The notes under the pieces: generated by a model
The model's database searches: none
What the model was told of the DNA's origin: nothing
Seen by the model: the letters and a program-made list of their open reading frames with translations, nothing else
Program-made: the position numbers and the translations under genes
Shown: positions 12,200-23,261 of the stretch, piece after piece
How positions within the stretch are numbered: the first letter of the stretch is position 1
How the letters are laid out: each line of letters starts with the position of its first letter
DNA from: Marasmius tenuissimus
Lineage: Eukaryota > Basidiomycota > Agaricomycetes > Agaricales > Marasmiaceae
Assembly: GCA_029532415.1 (NCBI GenBank)
Contig: JAQOTA010000060.1
Coordinates: 124,001 to 188,000, forward strand
Direction: 5' to 3'
Length of the DNA: 64,000 nucleotides

Positions 12200-13605
12200 C
12201 GTTTTTGAATGGGTATCTGAGCCACAGATACTTGTAGGCGGCGAGCTTTATGAGTGCTCGGAACTACGGCGGGTCAACACGGAGAGGTGCGTCACTATTT
12301 TCAGATTTCCTTTCCCAGTTCTGATATTTGAACGCAACTGGCAGCACTTATCAGACCCCAGAATCAGTGCTCTCATCGCCGCATGTACATCAAACGCCGT
12401 TTTCCACATTTTCGAAAAGAGCCATCGAGGCCCTATACGACGTCAGTGTACGATATCCATGGTATGCTGTTCGCCGGAGAGGGCATTAACATTCGCTACT
12501 TATCTTCATTCATCACTTCGAGGCGGTATAGACATCACAGATAACTCAGAGCCAAACCTCAAAGAGGGCTTCATCCAACCACGACACTCTTACATTTCAA
12601 GAGTAGAGAGAAGGGCTTACCAGGCTAACGCACTCTCCCGGGTTTTCCATGTCCCAGGAAACCTCTTCTGCCCCATGCCGCAGTAGATCTCGCTCGAGAG
12701 ACATTCTGCACTATATAATTCTCCGGCCCAGGCCCTCCCATCCTCACTTTCAGGTTGACCTGCGAGATAAGACGGAACCTCTCGCGGTAACAGTCTGAGC
12801 CGTTTCTTCCTCGGTAGCTTCGCCAATGTAATCATCGCCAGATTCATTTATGGACCCATAGGTTTCCTATGCACGTATGGTGGCTGTTAAAACGCTTAAT
12901 GCGGCCCGGACCCTCGCTGTTGATGTTCAAGCATCGAGGCTCGAGTTCGCAAAAACCTATCTTGGCGGGGTGGAAGTCGATACGTTCCTGTCGCGAAGCA
13001 AGACTCGCAGACGACGGTGGAGTATTCCATGAGGAGGGGCGCCAATATGAAAGAGGTTCTAAGGATAAGATTGGTTGACCTGGTGATTGTTGTGAGCGGG
13101 GCAGAGACGTGTGTCCAGATTGCGGACGGCGTTGTATGTTGCTAAGACGAGGGTGGGGACTCGTGGGGTTGTTCAGGTGCGTTTGCGTGTCGCTATTGAG
13201 ATGTCTCCGTGATTGAGGACTAACGTCCTCGTTCTCCGTCCCTTGCTATAGCTTAGGATCCGGGTGTCGTTCATTACGCTCAATCTTCTGATGGCGATGG
13301 AAAGAATCGGTGCTTGGAGAGTCATTCCAGTATCAGGTATGTGTGCCACTCCCTACACTAATATTTCTCGGATCGTTCACTCACTTCTGTCTTCTATATG
13401 TATATGTAGCCCGGCGGCTATACCCTGGTCATTGCCTTCGCCTCGCAAAGCAAGATGGACGCCAAGCCGCTGATAACCCAACGGAACATTCAACAGTACC
13501 CGCTCAGCTCCGCCCTCGAAGCGTTCAAAGCTGTTCAATCTGGCGTAAAGGTGCTGGTCAAGGCTGTTATCCCGGGGCCAGGGGTCGACGGTGACGACAA
13601 TTAGA
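12200..13605 (+). pseudogene. Sorbitol/xylitol dehydrogenase-like (MDR) pseudogene 2
   Basis: Readable pieces: the substrate-side strand PVAKQDSQTTVEYSMRRGA near 12,985-13,035, and a C-terminal exon (about 13,408-13,605) reading GGYTLVIAFASQSKMDAKPL, then SALEAFKAVQSGVK, ending in a natural stop near 13,603. The NAD-binding section between 12,850 and 12,960 has lost frame (GPIGFLC is readable, then stops). The 5' part (12,200-12,700) matches the flank at 50,900-51,150. MDR enzymes of this type oxidise polyols such as sorbitol or xylitol with NAD; this copy looks dead. Confidence 0.65.
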
Positions 13606-13929
13606 GCGACGAGCGTGGAGAACTGATTCGACTTGCAGTCCTGCCAGGGCATGGATTGTTTGGCGCGATTCTGATACTGAAAGAATGTTTTGAAAGGCAT
13701 CTATCCACAATACATGTTGCGTAGGAAGGTATAGGAAGGGTCCGATACGTTGTACGTGATTCGGTGAAAAGAGGAAGCAATTGACTGGGTCTACTCCCAA
13801 TACTATGGACCGAGAATGACCATTTCTCCAGTTCTGAAGAGGAGTGAATTCGGAATATGTTAAAAAGGGCTCGTGGACAACGGAAGGTATTCCATCGGCG
13901 TACCTCAAGTTCATTATCACTGAAGGCAA

Positions 13930-16514
13930 TCATAGTGCAAACCAGTTTTGGTGCCACCGCTCCAAAGGCCAAGCGAAGAGCTGCGCTTTCAAGTCTTCCC
14001 CCTCTCCAGCAAACCTGTCCGGGAAGGTCTATCGAGAAGAAAGAAAAGGGTTATTCAAACGGTTTAAGCGAGGGTTTATACACCCAGAGAAATGATACTC
14101 ACCTCGATCCATCGAACCAAATTCTTCCTTCCTCTCATCGCGTCCGCGAAATTGACCGCCATATTCAAACGGCGTTGTACGAGCCCGAAGAACATGCGGC
14201 AGTGCGAAAGCAGCTCCGCGTCAAGACGGCAATGCTTCAGGAGTGACGAGTGGATCAAGTTCCGGAAAACATGTTCCAAATCAAGGGGTTTCTCATCTTC
14301 TGCACCACCACTCTGGACCAGCTCTTCGTAAAGAAGAATGTAACCACGGACAAGTTGCATGCAAGCTCCCTGGTACGCAAGGTGCCGTGAATCAGATGGG
14401 TTGTTTCCTCCAGAGAGTTCACAGTGGCAGTCCATGAGGAGCGGCATCCGGGGTAGATCGCTGGGTTGTATTCGCCCAAGGCTAGTGGGATACACACAAT
14501 TTGAGGCAATTTCGACAACCCAGAACGTGACGTTGGCTGGTGTAAGCTCATCCCAAGGCCATTCGAGGTGGAAGCACTTGGGAGATCGTCGGAACGTTTG
14601 AATGAGACGCTTCCTGACCTCACTTCCGTACCCAGAGACAGGCTAGTTATTAATTGAAAAAAAAACAACAACACATAAGTACGAAACGTCAATACAAAAG
14701 AGGATGTAGCTGGCCCAACTTACCGATATCTGCAGCCATGGTATCAGATTACCAAACATTACTTCCCAACGCCCAGTAGTAGACAACATGCGCACAGAGG
14801 CAACATTTATTTTTTGCATGTCCTCCAATAATTCCCAGCTTGGCTCGCGAATCGACGGGCAGAACTCCATCCATTTTAAGAAGAAGTGCTTGATTTCGTC
14901 GCCGTAGAGCTGGCTGGAGCTATGCGTGTGGAGAAGAGGTTCGGAACATGTAAAAATAGGAAACGAATCAAGATTGCTCACCTGTAAGTCCGGATCCTGT
15001 TGGCTGAAAGATTCTGGAGCCATTGTTGCGCGATGGCATGTCTCCATTCAGACACGTCGATATAAAAATCGAGTGATCTAGTCTGGTCGACAAGATAATC
15101 ATCAAACGACCTGTGGTAAATCCGAATCTGGTCTTCTCGACCATGGATGTCTAGGACAGAGTGCATGCTCCGCAACGTCAACGCCACCTGTCCTCCGGGA
15201 AGTCGCAGTAAGAACTCGATACGTGCAGGGGACAGCATCATATACGATCGAAGGATAAGAACAGTGGCAAGGATGGGGAGGAGTCCCTCACGGTCTGGAT
15301 TGACGCTGAGGATGAAATCATATAACACATCGAGCTGATGGTATGGTGATGTCCCCGGTCGGCGGGGTGGAATCTTATTGATGATGATAAGGAGCTGCTC
15401 GATAGGATGGTTATACGCGAGCATGATGAACCTAATCACCGTCGCTGCATAGATGAACTGACCGCACGATCTCTCGACCAGAATTTCAAGCTCCCTCTGC
15501 GAGGGCCAGGAACTCGGGAACGGGACCTGGTTGTACTTCGGGCTGCTTGCAATCTTCTGGAAGTGGTGTAGGTAGTATCGCATAATGTCTCGGTTAGGCT
15601 CGAAGGTCTCGTTCAGAACAATGGTCTTCGAGAGTTTGCGCAGACCCTCATCGCCGAATGCTTCTCGTATCCATGCCTCCGGTCGACTGCAAATTAAGAA
15701 CTGCAATGGGAATCGGGGAGTTTGCGCGTAGGCAGACTGGATGAGGGCGAGTATTCGCAACTGGGTCTCCTCGTCTCCGCACTCATCCAGCCCGTCAAGA
15801 ATGACAACGTGAGGACCGACTGGAGAACCCCAAATGGCTCTTTGCCTGCTCCACTTCAAGGCGGGTTCAACAACCAGCGCTTGGAATTGTTCTTCTAATG
15901 TGTCTTCCAGAATCGTGGGGTCCCTCGATATCCTCTCTTCAATGTAGTTTCGCATGAGGGGTATCATAGTGACAAGTCCATGGGCGATGGTAAGCACAAG
16001 AGCAGAAGGGTTATTGCGTTTCGGGTCGGATGGAAAGAAGAAGAATGAAGAGGCCAACATGTTTTTGTTCTGGTAGAACCTGGCGATGGTCAGGGCAATC
16101 GAGGACTTTCCAACGCCGGCGGCACCCGAAAGCCAGCAAATCGGGTGACGTTGTCCTTCCGCCAGTCCCCATTCGCGAAGGATAGCCAGAACCGCTTCGC
16201 GGGTCCCTTCAAGGCATGCCCCGCGAGCAAACTGGTGCTCCGCTTTGTGAGAGGCCCCAACGCCGGCAATTGCATCCCAAAGGCTACGAAATCTGTGCGC
16301 TAAATCAAGAAATAGTGTTGAGGACGTCCGGGCTGAAACGAAATACGAGAGACCTACGTTCGGAGACTGTCGTGTTGAAGTTGTTCACGAAGTTGCTGTT
16401 CACCCCTCCGACAACCATCTGACCCAGCTGCCCTCCTCCATAGATGACGTTCTGGTACGCTGCGTTGTTGTTGTTCTGCGGGCCCCGACCAGTGTGAGTG
16501 TTGCTTGTAGACAT
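13930..16514 (-). CDS. NACHT-domain NLR-like protein, paralogue C (769 aa)
   Basis: Five exons: 16514-16358, 16299-14982, 14919-14724, 14642-14103, 14028-13930; joined frame open. Most divergent copy. The first exon (MSTSNTHTGRGPQNNNN) has the longer form with GGGQLGQMVVGGVNSNF, like B. The NACHT exon keeps GAAGVGKSS, VILDGLDEC and LICSRPEAW. In the C-terminal domain the usual GxKHG after intron 3 is replaced by PVSGYGSEV, while SPKCFHLEWP, CHCELSGG and LLKHCRLDAELLSHCRM are kept. The last exon ends with a longer tail (WPLERWHQNWFAL). It is the NLR nearest the intact erv46 core and may represent the older form, an inference from divergence only. Confidence 0.82.
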
Positions 16515-17019
16515 TGAAGTTCAAGCCGTGCTTTCGAAGGCACCAGGAACGGGCTTGACCGTGGTTCGTGGTTCGTTGACCCAGTCAAACGAGCACGATG
16601 GGAGGGCCGACTGAGGTCGAAAGAGAGGTCGGTGGAAACAGGTATGTGGTGGTGGCAGCGAAAGTGGTGGGAATACTACGCAAGCAACACGGTGCAGTCC
16701 CAGGCTGTGTAATGTTAAACCAAACATCCTCGTTGCCACTGGGAAGCTCTTGAAAGCAAAAGTCCAAGTAAGGGCACCAAGATATCACTGGAATAGCATT
16801 GGCTGATCTACGCTCGTGGCTTGAACAGCTTCCCACACGGGCTCATCTGGCCAGTGGCGCCGCCAGCCAGGTGGTCCCTGGAGTCGAATGGGTACAGCAC
16901 TGGTAGCCACCCCCTAGTAATTTATTCAAGTTCACATCAACATCAATCATGGAGATTTCAACGCGACTTACCCCCAAGGTGGAACCACCATATACTGCAG
17001 CTCATCTCAAGCTTCCGGC
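16515..17019. promoter_or_regulatory. Upstream region of NLR-C
   Basis: The first 200 bp resemble the proximal NLR upstream segment (GTTCGTTGACCCAGTCAAACG and the CACCACATAC pyrimidine/purine tract). Beyond about 16,740 the sequence is not shared with the other NLR upstream regions. No gene is recognised. Confidence 0.4.
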
Positions 17020-17440
17020 CTCTTCTCCCGATCAAGTTTCGCAAAGGTGCTCCATCATATTGAAGCTCTCGACCATATGGCAGTGGCACGCGAATAAGTC
17101 GATTGGGTTGATGAGCGGGGTGAAGCACGGCTATCGGAGTGACGAGGGTGACGAGACATAGAGCTCCAAGACAGCATTCTTGAGGAATGGAGAGAGTACT
17201 TGAGAATGATGGCTTTGCGGTTCACCGAGCGTTACAGTAGGTTGCAACTGGTTACAGTTCCGTCGTCGCTGTCAGTGTAGAGAAACAATAAAGCAAGTTC
17301 AAAGTTAGACTGTCACAGCGGCCCGGGGGCCGGCGTGCCTTTTCACTTACCTTCCCACGCACGGTCCAATCAGGTCTTGGACTTTCTCCTTCCTCGTCCA
17401 GTTCGTCGACCCAATATCGGGCTCTAAGAACCAACTATAC
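17020..17440 (-). pseudogene. Unidentified gene remnant next to erv46 (gene X)
   Basis: Minus-strand open stretches, including WVDELDEEGESPRPDWTVRG (about 17,420-17,350) followed by GTAAGT. They correspond, at lower identity, to plus-strand sequence at about 47,900-48,260. In both places it follows an erv46 3' end. Both copies contain stops, so I treat them as remnants of one gene whose product I cannot identify. Confidence 0.35.
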
Positions 17441-17487
17441 TGTTACAAATGGAGCGAAATTTACATTACACTACCACCACTACGTAA

Positions 17488-19282
17488 CTAATACCCTCCA
17501 TGACCATTAGTATTACCATTGGCCTTGCCTACTGACTTCTTCAGCACTTTGGTCGTAACAAAGAGCACGCTATCAACGAGCGAAGCCACAGTTAAAACGC
17601 CACCAACAATCGCGCAGGTTCTAAAAGTATTCATATCAGTGATGGGCGAAGGAAGGCCAAAATACAGACAACGCTACGCACGAAGTAATGAAATGCGCGA
17701 AAGACTGTCTCATGTCCGAGTGCACGACGAGAATGGGCGAGATTTCGAAATTGAAGAATGCGCCTAGTATGGTAGGGTTCAGTCAACGAAGATGGCCGTG
17801 GAGGGGTCGATGTGCGACATACCGGGAACATTAGAAACACCGTTCCTCTGCTGCTCGACCTCTACCTCGTTCAGGTCCCGTTCGAACTGCGTTACGCTGT
17901 ACTGGTGAGTGTTGACCTAGAGAATTAGATTTCGACTGTGAGATGATTTTCCAATAGTAACAGAAAAGAGGAACGTACGATCTCGCCATCGATAGTCCTA
18001 AACTGCGTCGAAACGACTTTGAGGAAGTATTGGAACATGTAAGCCGCTTTCGAGGTCTGCAAAGACGAGGTCCGTAAGTCCGAGTGGCGATAAACGAAAA
18101 GAAAAGGAAAAGAAAGCCGCGAGACGCACCTGTCCCGTTGCATCATCCAAAGGGTTCTCAATCTCCCCCTCAACCAGACCCAGACGTTTCTTCATCTCAC
18201 GACCGGCTATAGCCTTTGACAAATCGTATTCATCGTCGCCTAGAAAGTGGAGTCACTACACCGGTTACCAAGATGGACATCAGACAACGCACCCTCGAAC
18301 GAAAACTTGTGTATCGTATGCGAGAAATCATGCCTATTCCCATCGTCTCTCACGTACGGAACCAAGTTCCTCCCGGTCGCAGTCAAGAAAGACCGCCCCG
18401 GTGAAAAGTGGATATTCCCGATGACCTTGTTGACGCGTATAGGACCCGCGATGTTACATCCCTCATTAGCTTGGTCGCGTAGCGTTTCTGCCCACCCCTC
18501 GTTTTTACACTGGTGGTAAGTAAAAAAAAGTGAGAAAGGACACAGAAAAGGGTAGCTATCGACACACCTGCTCGATCGCATCAGGATCGGAAAAACTCCA
18601 TCCACGGTTCACATACGCCATCCGGACCTCTTCACAGGTATTGCAACACCCACTACTCCCACTCGGTAGACCGCCGTAACAAGACCCACAGTAATTGGGG
18701 TCGAGTCCTTTCTTGTCTAGTTCGTTCCGAAGGTCAGAGACGTAGGAATGTGAGACGAGGATGGGGAAGCCGGTGCTGTCGACACGTCTTTTCAGGATGT
18801 TGTGTGAGATGTCGGTTTGAGATTCTCCGCTGATGTCCATTACGTCTAGGCTGAGTACTATCGGACCGTCAGAGGTTGGGTTGACGAAGGAAGGAAGGAA
18901 GAAAGGGACGCACGATAGCAAGGTATATGAGGAAAAGTAAGATTCATGCTGACCGTCAACTTTTCTCCTCTGCTCTTGTCAACTACTAGTGATGTGTCGA
19001 TGTAGACTTTCCGGTAGTCTAAGAACTCCATCGTGGAGAAAGCGAGGATGATAGCCGCCGAGAGTAGTGTCACTTGAAGCAACGGTGTTCAGTGTTCAAC
19101 AGGGCAACGGTAAACCTGAATCCACGTACGGAATGCACCAGATCGAGTCTTCACTTTCACGTCGTCCGTAGTCTACGAGGATGTGAATCAGGACCCAGGC
19201 GTATAACGTCGGACGGAGAATATTGTTACACAGAGCATACCTTACCAAAGGCATCGACGCCTTTCAATAGCCCTTTAACCAT
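17488..19282 (-). CDS. erv46: Erv46-type COPII vesicle cargo receptor (ERGIC3 family), 415 aa
   Basis: Ten exons: 19282-19241, 19172-19130, 19072-18914, 18857-18568, 18509-18293, 18239-18130, 18056-17979, 17916-17823, 17763-17682, 17620-17488. The product is 415 aa, the same length as I recall for yeast Erv46. Landmarks: N-terminal MVKGLLKGVDAFGK, first membrane segment LSAAIILAFSTMEFLDY, VVDKSRGEKL, LLSLDVMDISGESQTDISHN, a luminal Cys-rich loop (CGSCYGG, CCNTCEEVR), HDFSHTIHKFSFEGDDEYD, SYMF-like AAYMFQYFLKVVSTQF, FFNFEISPILVVH, SFAHFIT, and the second membrane segment GGVLTVASLVDSVLF. Erv46 pairs with Erv41 and cycles between ER and Golgi. This is the only complete copy here; 3'-end fragments occur downstream of NLR-D, G and H. 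Confidence 0.93.
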
Positions 19283-20302
19283 CTTTGGTCCAACCAGAGA
19301 GTCGTAAAAGACAACCCAAAGTCGTCAGAGGAGGGAAAGGGAGAGAACAGGAAGTACTTCGGAACGCCATTGTGCATGCGGAAGAACACCCCTCGTGATT
19401 GCATAGTCGACGTGTCGATGCGTGTCTGGGTGGTTCAAAGTCAGTAGTCGGCGTAAATCAATATTCCAAGAGTGATTTAACCGCCGTCAGAAAAGCTAAC
19501 TGGCGTGGATCGTGGATCGTGGTCGATGCGGATGAGAATTTCAGGATTTTGGAAATACGGGGAGCAGGTGTGGACACTCGCACGACGAACGATGCCAAAA
19601 GTGCTGTAGTCACTTTGGAAGTCCTCGAATGACAGTCCTGTATTACAGAATAACATTCGTGCCTTTGTACGCGTAGTAGTGGTGGTGGTCGTTGTCAAAT
19701 AGCGCGCCATCACCAGCGCCTAGGTAGTTAGAAAGCTAGGGTTAGGTTCCGGCCCGGCTCGTCCCCTTAATCAATGCTTCCATGACGCTTGTCGTTCCCC
19801 CTCCCATGCTCCGAAAATCTCTGGACCGTGACGGGGACCTACACGCCCCTTATCGGACTGCGGACTGCGCTCTAGAGTCAAGAAGACACCATCCCTGGAT
19901 CTATCGGGACTCGGTACAATTACAAGCATGCCCAGAAGCTGGTAAATATCGCGTCTTACACATGACTGGGCATCGTTCTTGATGTTCCGAAACTTTTGAG
20001 CGTGCAGGCATTCAGGAGGGGTGTATAGTCTCGAGATCCAATGGTTGCGCATGCGAGGAAACCTTTCTCAATTCTGACTACACACCATTTTCATTTTCCC
20101 CACGTAGTGCGAGTATACGGCTCCTCAAATGCCTGTTAGAGAGGATCTTCAATACTTACTGGGAGGCGATGGGGTTTTACAGGACTATATGGAGGCCACT
20201 TCGATGACGCTTTAATGCTGTTCCATCGACAGCAACGGCGACGGGGACTCGGAACTAAGAACTTGGTGTGAGAGACCGTGGCAATGCATATGTACTGTCA
20301 AA
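19283..20302. other. Intergenic region 5' of erv46
   Basis: About 1 kb with only short, overlapping frames. No domain, tRNA or repeat was recognised. The proximal part is presumably the erv46 promoter. Confidence 0.4.
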
Positions 20303-20304
20303 AT

Positions 20305-21908
20305 CACCAGAACAATGGTCGCTAGATTCTGACCGCTCACGAACGCCCAAATTGCTCATGAGCGGTCATGAGCGCTGTGAGCCTCGGGGTCGCTCACAAG
20401 TGAATATGGGACACCTTTTTTCTTGTGTGCACTCGTGAGCACTGCGAGGCTTGCAGTGCTCATGAGCAAACCAAATTTCCTGATCATTCAGGAGCTGTAC
20501 TGACTTCATATTCAGTCATGAGCATTTCAGGAAGAGAAATAAAAAAAAAAGTTAGATTTCGAGTATATAAAACAAAGTCCAGATTGCATTAGCAAGAATA
20601 CATAGGTAGATCATGATGTATGTTATCTATCAATACTTCTACTATACACAGACACTCACGTCCATATCCTCTTGTTATCGGCAACCCGCAACCCACACCA
20701 CACCAACCACCGGTTGCCATAGTCTAGATCATCAATCGTGCGGCACTTGTTCACCAAAGCGAAGCTATTGTCACAGTCAGCAATAATTCCGAATAATGAG
20801 GGGAACAAAATCATACACTCAGTCTGCGGTCATATTCTTGCAGGGACCAGTGGGGACGTCGGGTTAGAGCGGGGGATGGGGGATTAAGTCTAGGGAAACT
20901 GCGAGGTATTTATACATCTTAGGGATGGTCTGTGCGTCGTCTTTTCTCTTGCCTAAAAGAAGCAATCTCAGCCTGACCGGTGTCATGATGACGTTGACTC
21001 GTGCACGGACCATGATCAACTGATCACGTTCTTTGGAAGTGCTCGTCTGCGCGATCTCAATGATCCTGGCAAGAAAAAATCAGCTAAACTCAAAGAAGAG
21101 CAGAAAAACAGACGCATGCTCTTTAGTAGTGTCCACTCCATGTCTCTGGGCTCTAAAATTAGCTATCCACTCGAGAAAAGAAAATTCTCTTGCTATAGTG
21201 TATGTTCTTGTACCAAATCTCTGTTGTAGACCCAGCAACCAGCCGCATAGCAGTGACCTGAGAATTCAAGAGACGCTTCTGACGCACACTCATCGAAGCT
21301 AGAGTTCAAAAAATGGAATTCTTATTGAGCATGTACAAGAAAAAAAAAGCTCGACGACGCACCGTGCTATGAATCACACCAACAAATTCCCCACGTAATT
21401 GACCCTACACCAATATGTTTGTATGTGCTTCAGCGTAGTTTTAAGCCAATAGTGAGAGATTTACATTGTTGGTCATTGACAATAGTGCGACGGCGACGGT
21501 GAGATAGGGATGGTGGTTGCAGTTCAAAGGTGGGATGAGGTGGCTGTGCAGTCTGCGTGGCCGTGAAATTTTTCACGCGAGGTCCATTTCGTCTAACGCC
21601 CAGGAGAAATCAAGCGCCTGATGTTACTTTCGCTGGTAAAACCCGCATTGGGCCCTTGAACAGGTCATGGGCTTTCATGAAGCAACTATGAGGCTCAAGC
21701 CGGCTTCTGACAAATTATGAGATGATTGTGAGACTCACAGACGTTCATGAGCGCTTATGAACCAGCCTGAGCCTCACAGCTGCTCGCAAGCACTCATGCA
21801 CAGCCCGGCTGTTCAGGAGCGCTCACAATCAGCCCACCTTCTCGTATGCCCTCACGAACACTGTGATCACCCACGATTCATCAGAATCTATGTACATATT
21901 TTCTGGTG
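20305..21908. mobile_element. Non-autonomous inverted-repeat DNA transposon, copy 1 (1,604 bp)
   Basis: Ends are CACCAGAACAAT and the inverted ATTTTCTGGTG; a second inverted block (TAGATTCTGA) lies about 20 bp inside each end. It is flanked by the 2-bp duplication AT (20,303-20,304 and 21,909-21,910). Both ends carry dense palindromic subterminal repeats of the type GCTCATGAGCG / GTGAGCCTC (20,330-20,470 and 21,700-21,860), as expected for transposase binding sites. The interior has no transposase-like frame. It belongs to the same family as 36,170-37,602, in the opposite orientation. CAC termini and 2-bp duplications suggest the CMC (CACTA-like) group; this is inference. Confidence 0.8.
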
Positions 21909-21910
21909 AT

Positions 21911-23261
21911 GGAATCCAGATGACGATTGCTGTTCGAGGAAGTTATGATCAGTGATCACCGAACCTGTACTCGATCGTGATCCCCGGGGAGTTTGATGGC
22001 TTGAACGACAGACTCGAGGGGTCTCCTAAAGGTTTGAAGGTTGAATCTTGATGGGTTGCTTCCCTCGGAGGGTGCGGTATTACTACATTTTGATGGTCGC
22101 CGTTGTACACGGTATAGTGGTAGCGGTACAAATGACGTTGGAGACCTCGGGCAGCAGGTATTGATACAGCCAGCGGAGTGAGAAGTAGTCCAAAAATACA
22201 ATCCTATTCCTTGGGCGCACTAATCACAATCATTTTTGCTGTGATGATCGCTCACTGGCTATAATAGTGGCGGTCAATGATGAATGACGTTGACCGATAT
22301 GTATGTTAAAAACGCTAATGATAATGGAGACCTCGGATTCCGGACAACAGGGATTGATAGATGGATAGATTCAAAGAGGAGTGAGAAGGAATTCTTGAGA
22401 GTCAAGTGCTAGTGGTTCAATTGAGGCTTCCCCCGCAATGAAGGGAAGGAGGCTGGAGTCTGGAGTGAGAAGGCGGTTTCGAACCCCATCCACGCACTTG
22501 TCCAGGGTCGCCATCATGATCAGGGAGCTCATCGCGCTCAGGACCAGTGAATTTCCCAGCTACGAAAGTAGTTACAGCATAGGAAAATTGTCCAGACCCG
22601 CCTCCGATTGTTACACGGCATGATGATGATCGCTATGTAACGTTTGTAGTTCGAGAGGCTGTTTCCAGGGTCCAGGTACCCCTCTGCCGGATTTTCCTTT
22701 CTTCCTGGACTCTGGACAGTGGAGGCTGGTTGTTAAAGAGCAGCTCGGTGGACTCGGCCGAGCAATTTGCACGCAGCAGTGAGCACGCAGTTTTTACGCG
22801 AAAACCGAAATTTGAGTTGGGAGTGGAACAAAACTGGAAATATACATGTCAGGCATGACATCATCCGGCACCATCGAAACGGGTTGTGTGGTGTGATAAT
22901 ATCTTCCCACGGTCCTGTATTCTGGGTTTTACCACAAAGGACAGCGACACACCCGCCCCGTACTCGAGCTCCAATTTTTGTTTGGAGGAACACCACACAA
23001 CAAACCGGATTATCGGTCCACTTTTGCCTTGCTTACCTATCACCTCCACCTCCACCGCTGACTCGTCTGTTCCCTTTGTCCTACATATCTTTCACCTTTG
23101 AAGACACCAAGATTCAAGACAAATCATTCCCCACCTTCAGATGCTGCATTGACCATTGACTATAACGAAGAGACAAGCTGGATTCTCAAACGACAACGAC
23201 AACGACCTCTTTCCTACCCTCACACCTCCTACATCTCTCATTGGAGCCTGACGAGTCATCC
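21911..23261. other. Intergenic region upstream of the Hsp20-domain gene
   Basis: No convincing gene. Around 21,950-22,130 a minus-strand frame contains YRYHYTVYNGDHQNVVIP, without recognisable family. Around 22,770-23,160 a plus-strand frame runs into a pyrimidine-rich stretch typical of a fungal promoter or 5' leader (about 23,040-23,240) just before the start codon at 23,262. Confidence 0.4.

Noticed and set aside
18240..18268. A 29-nt micro-intron in erv46 (GTAACC to TCTAG) that would keep the frame
   Set aside because: A donor 24 nt upstream (GTGCGT at 18,292) gives a normal 53-nt intron, keeps the frame, and yields FSFEGDDEYD and a 415-aa protein, fitting the family better.
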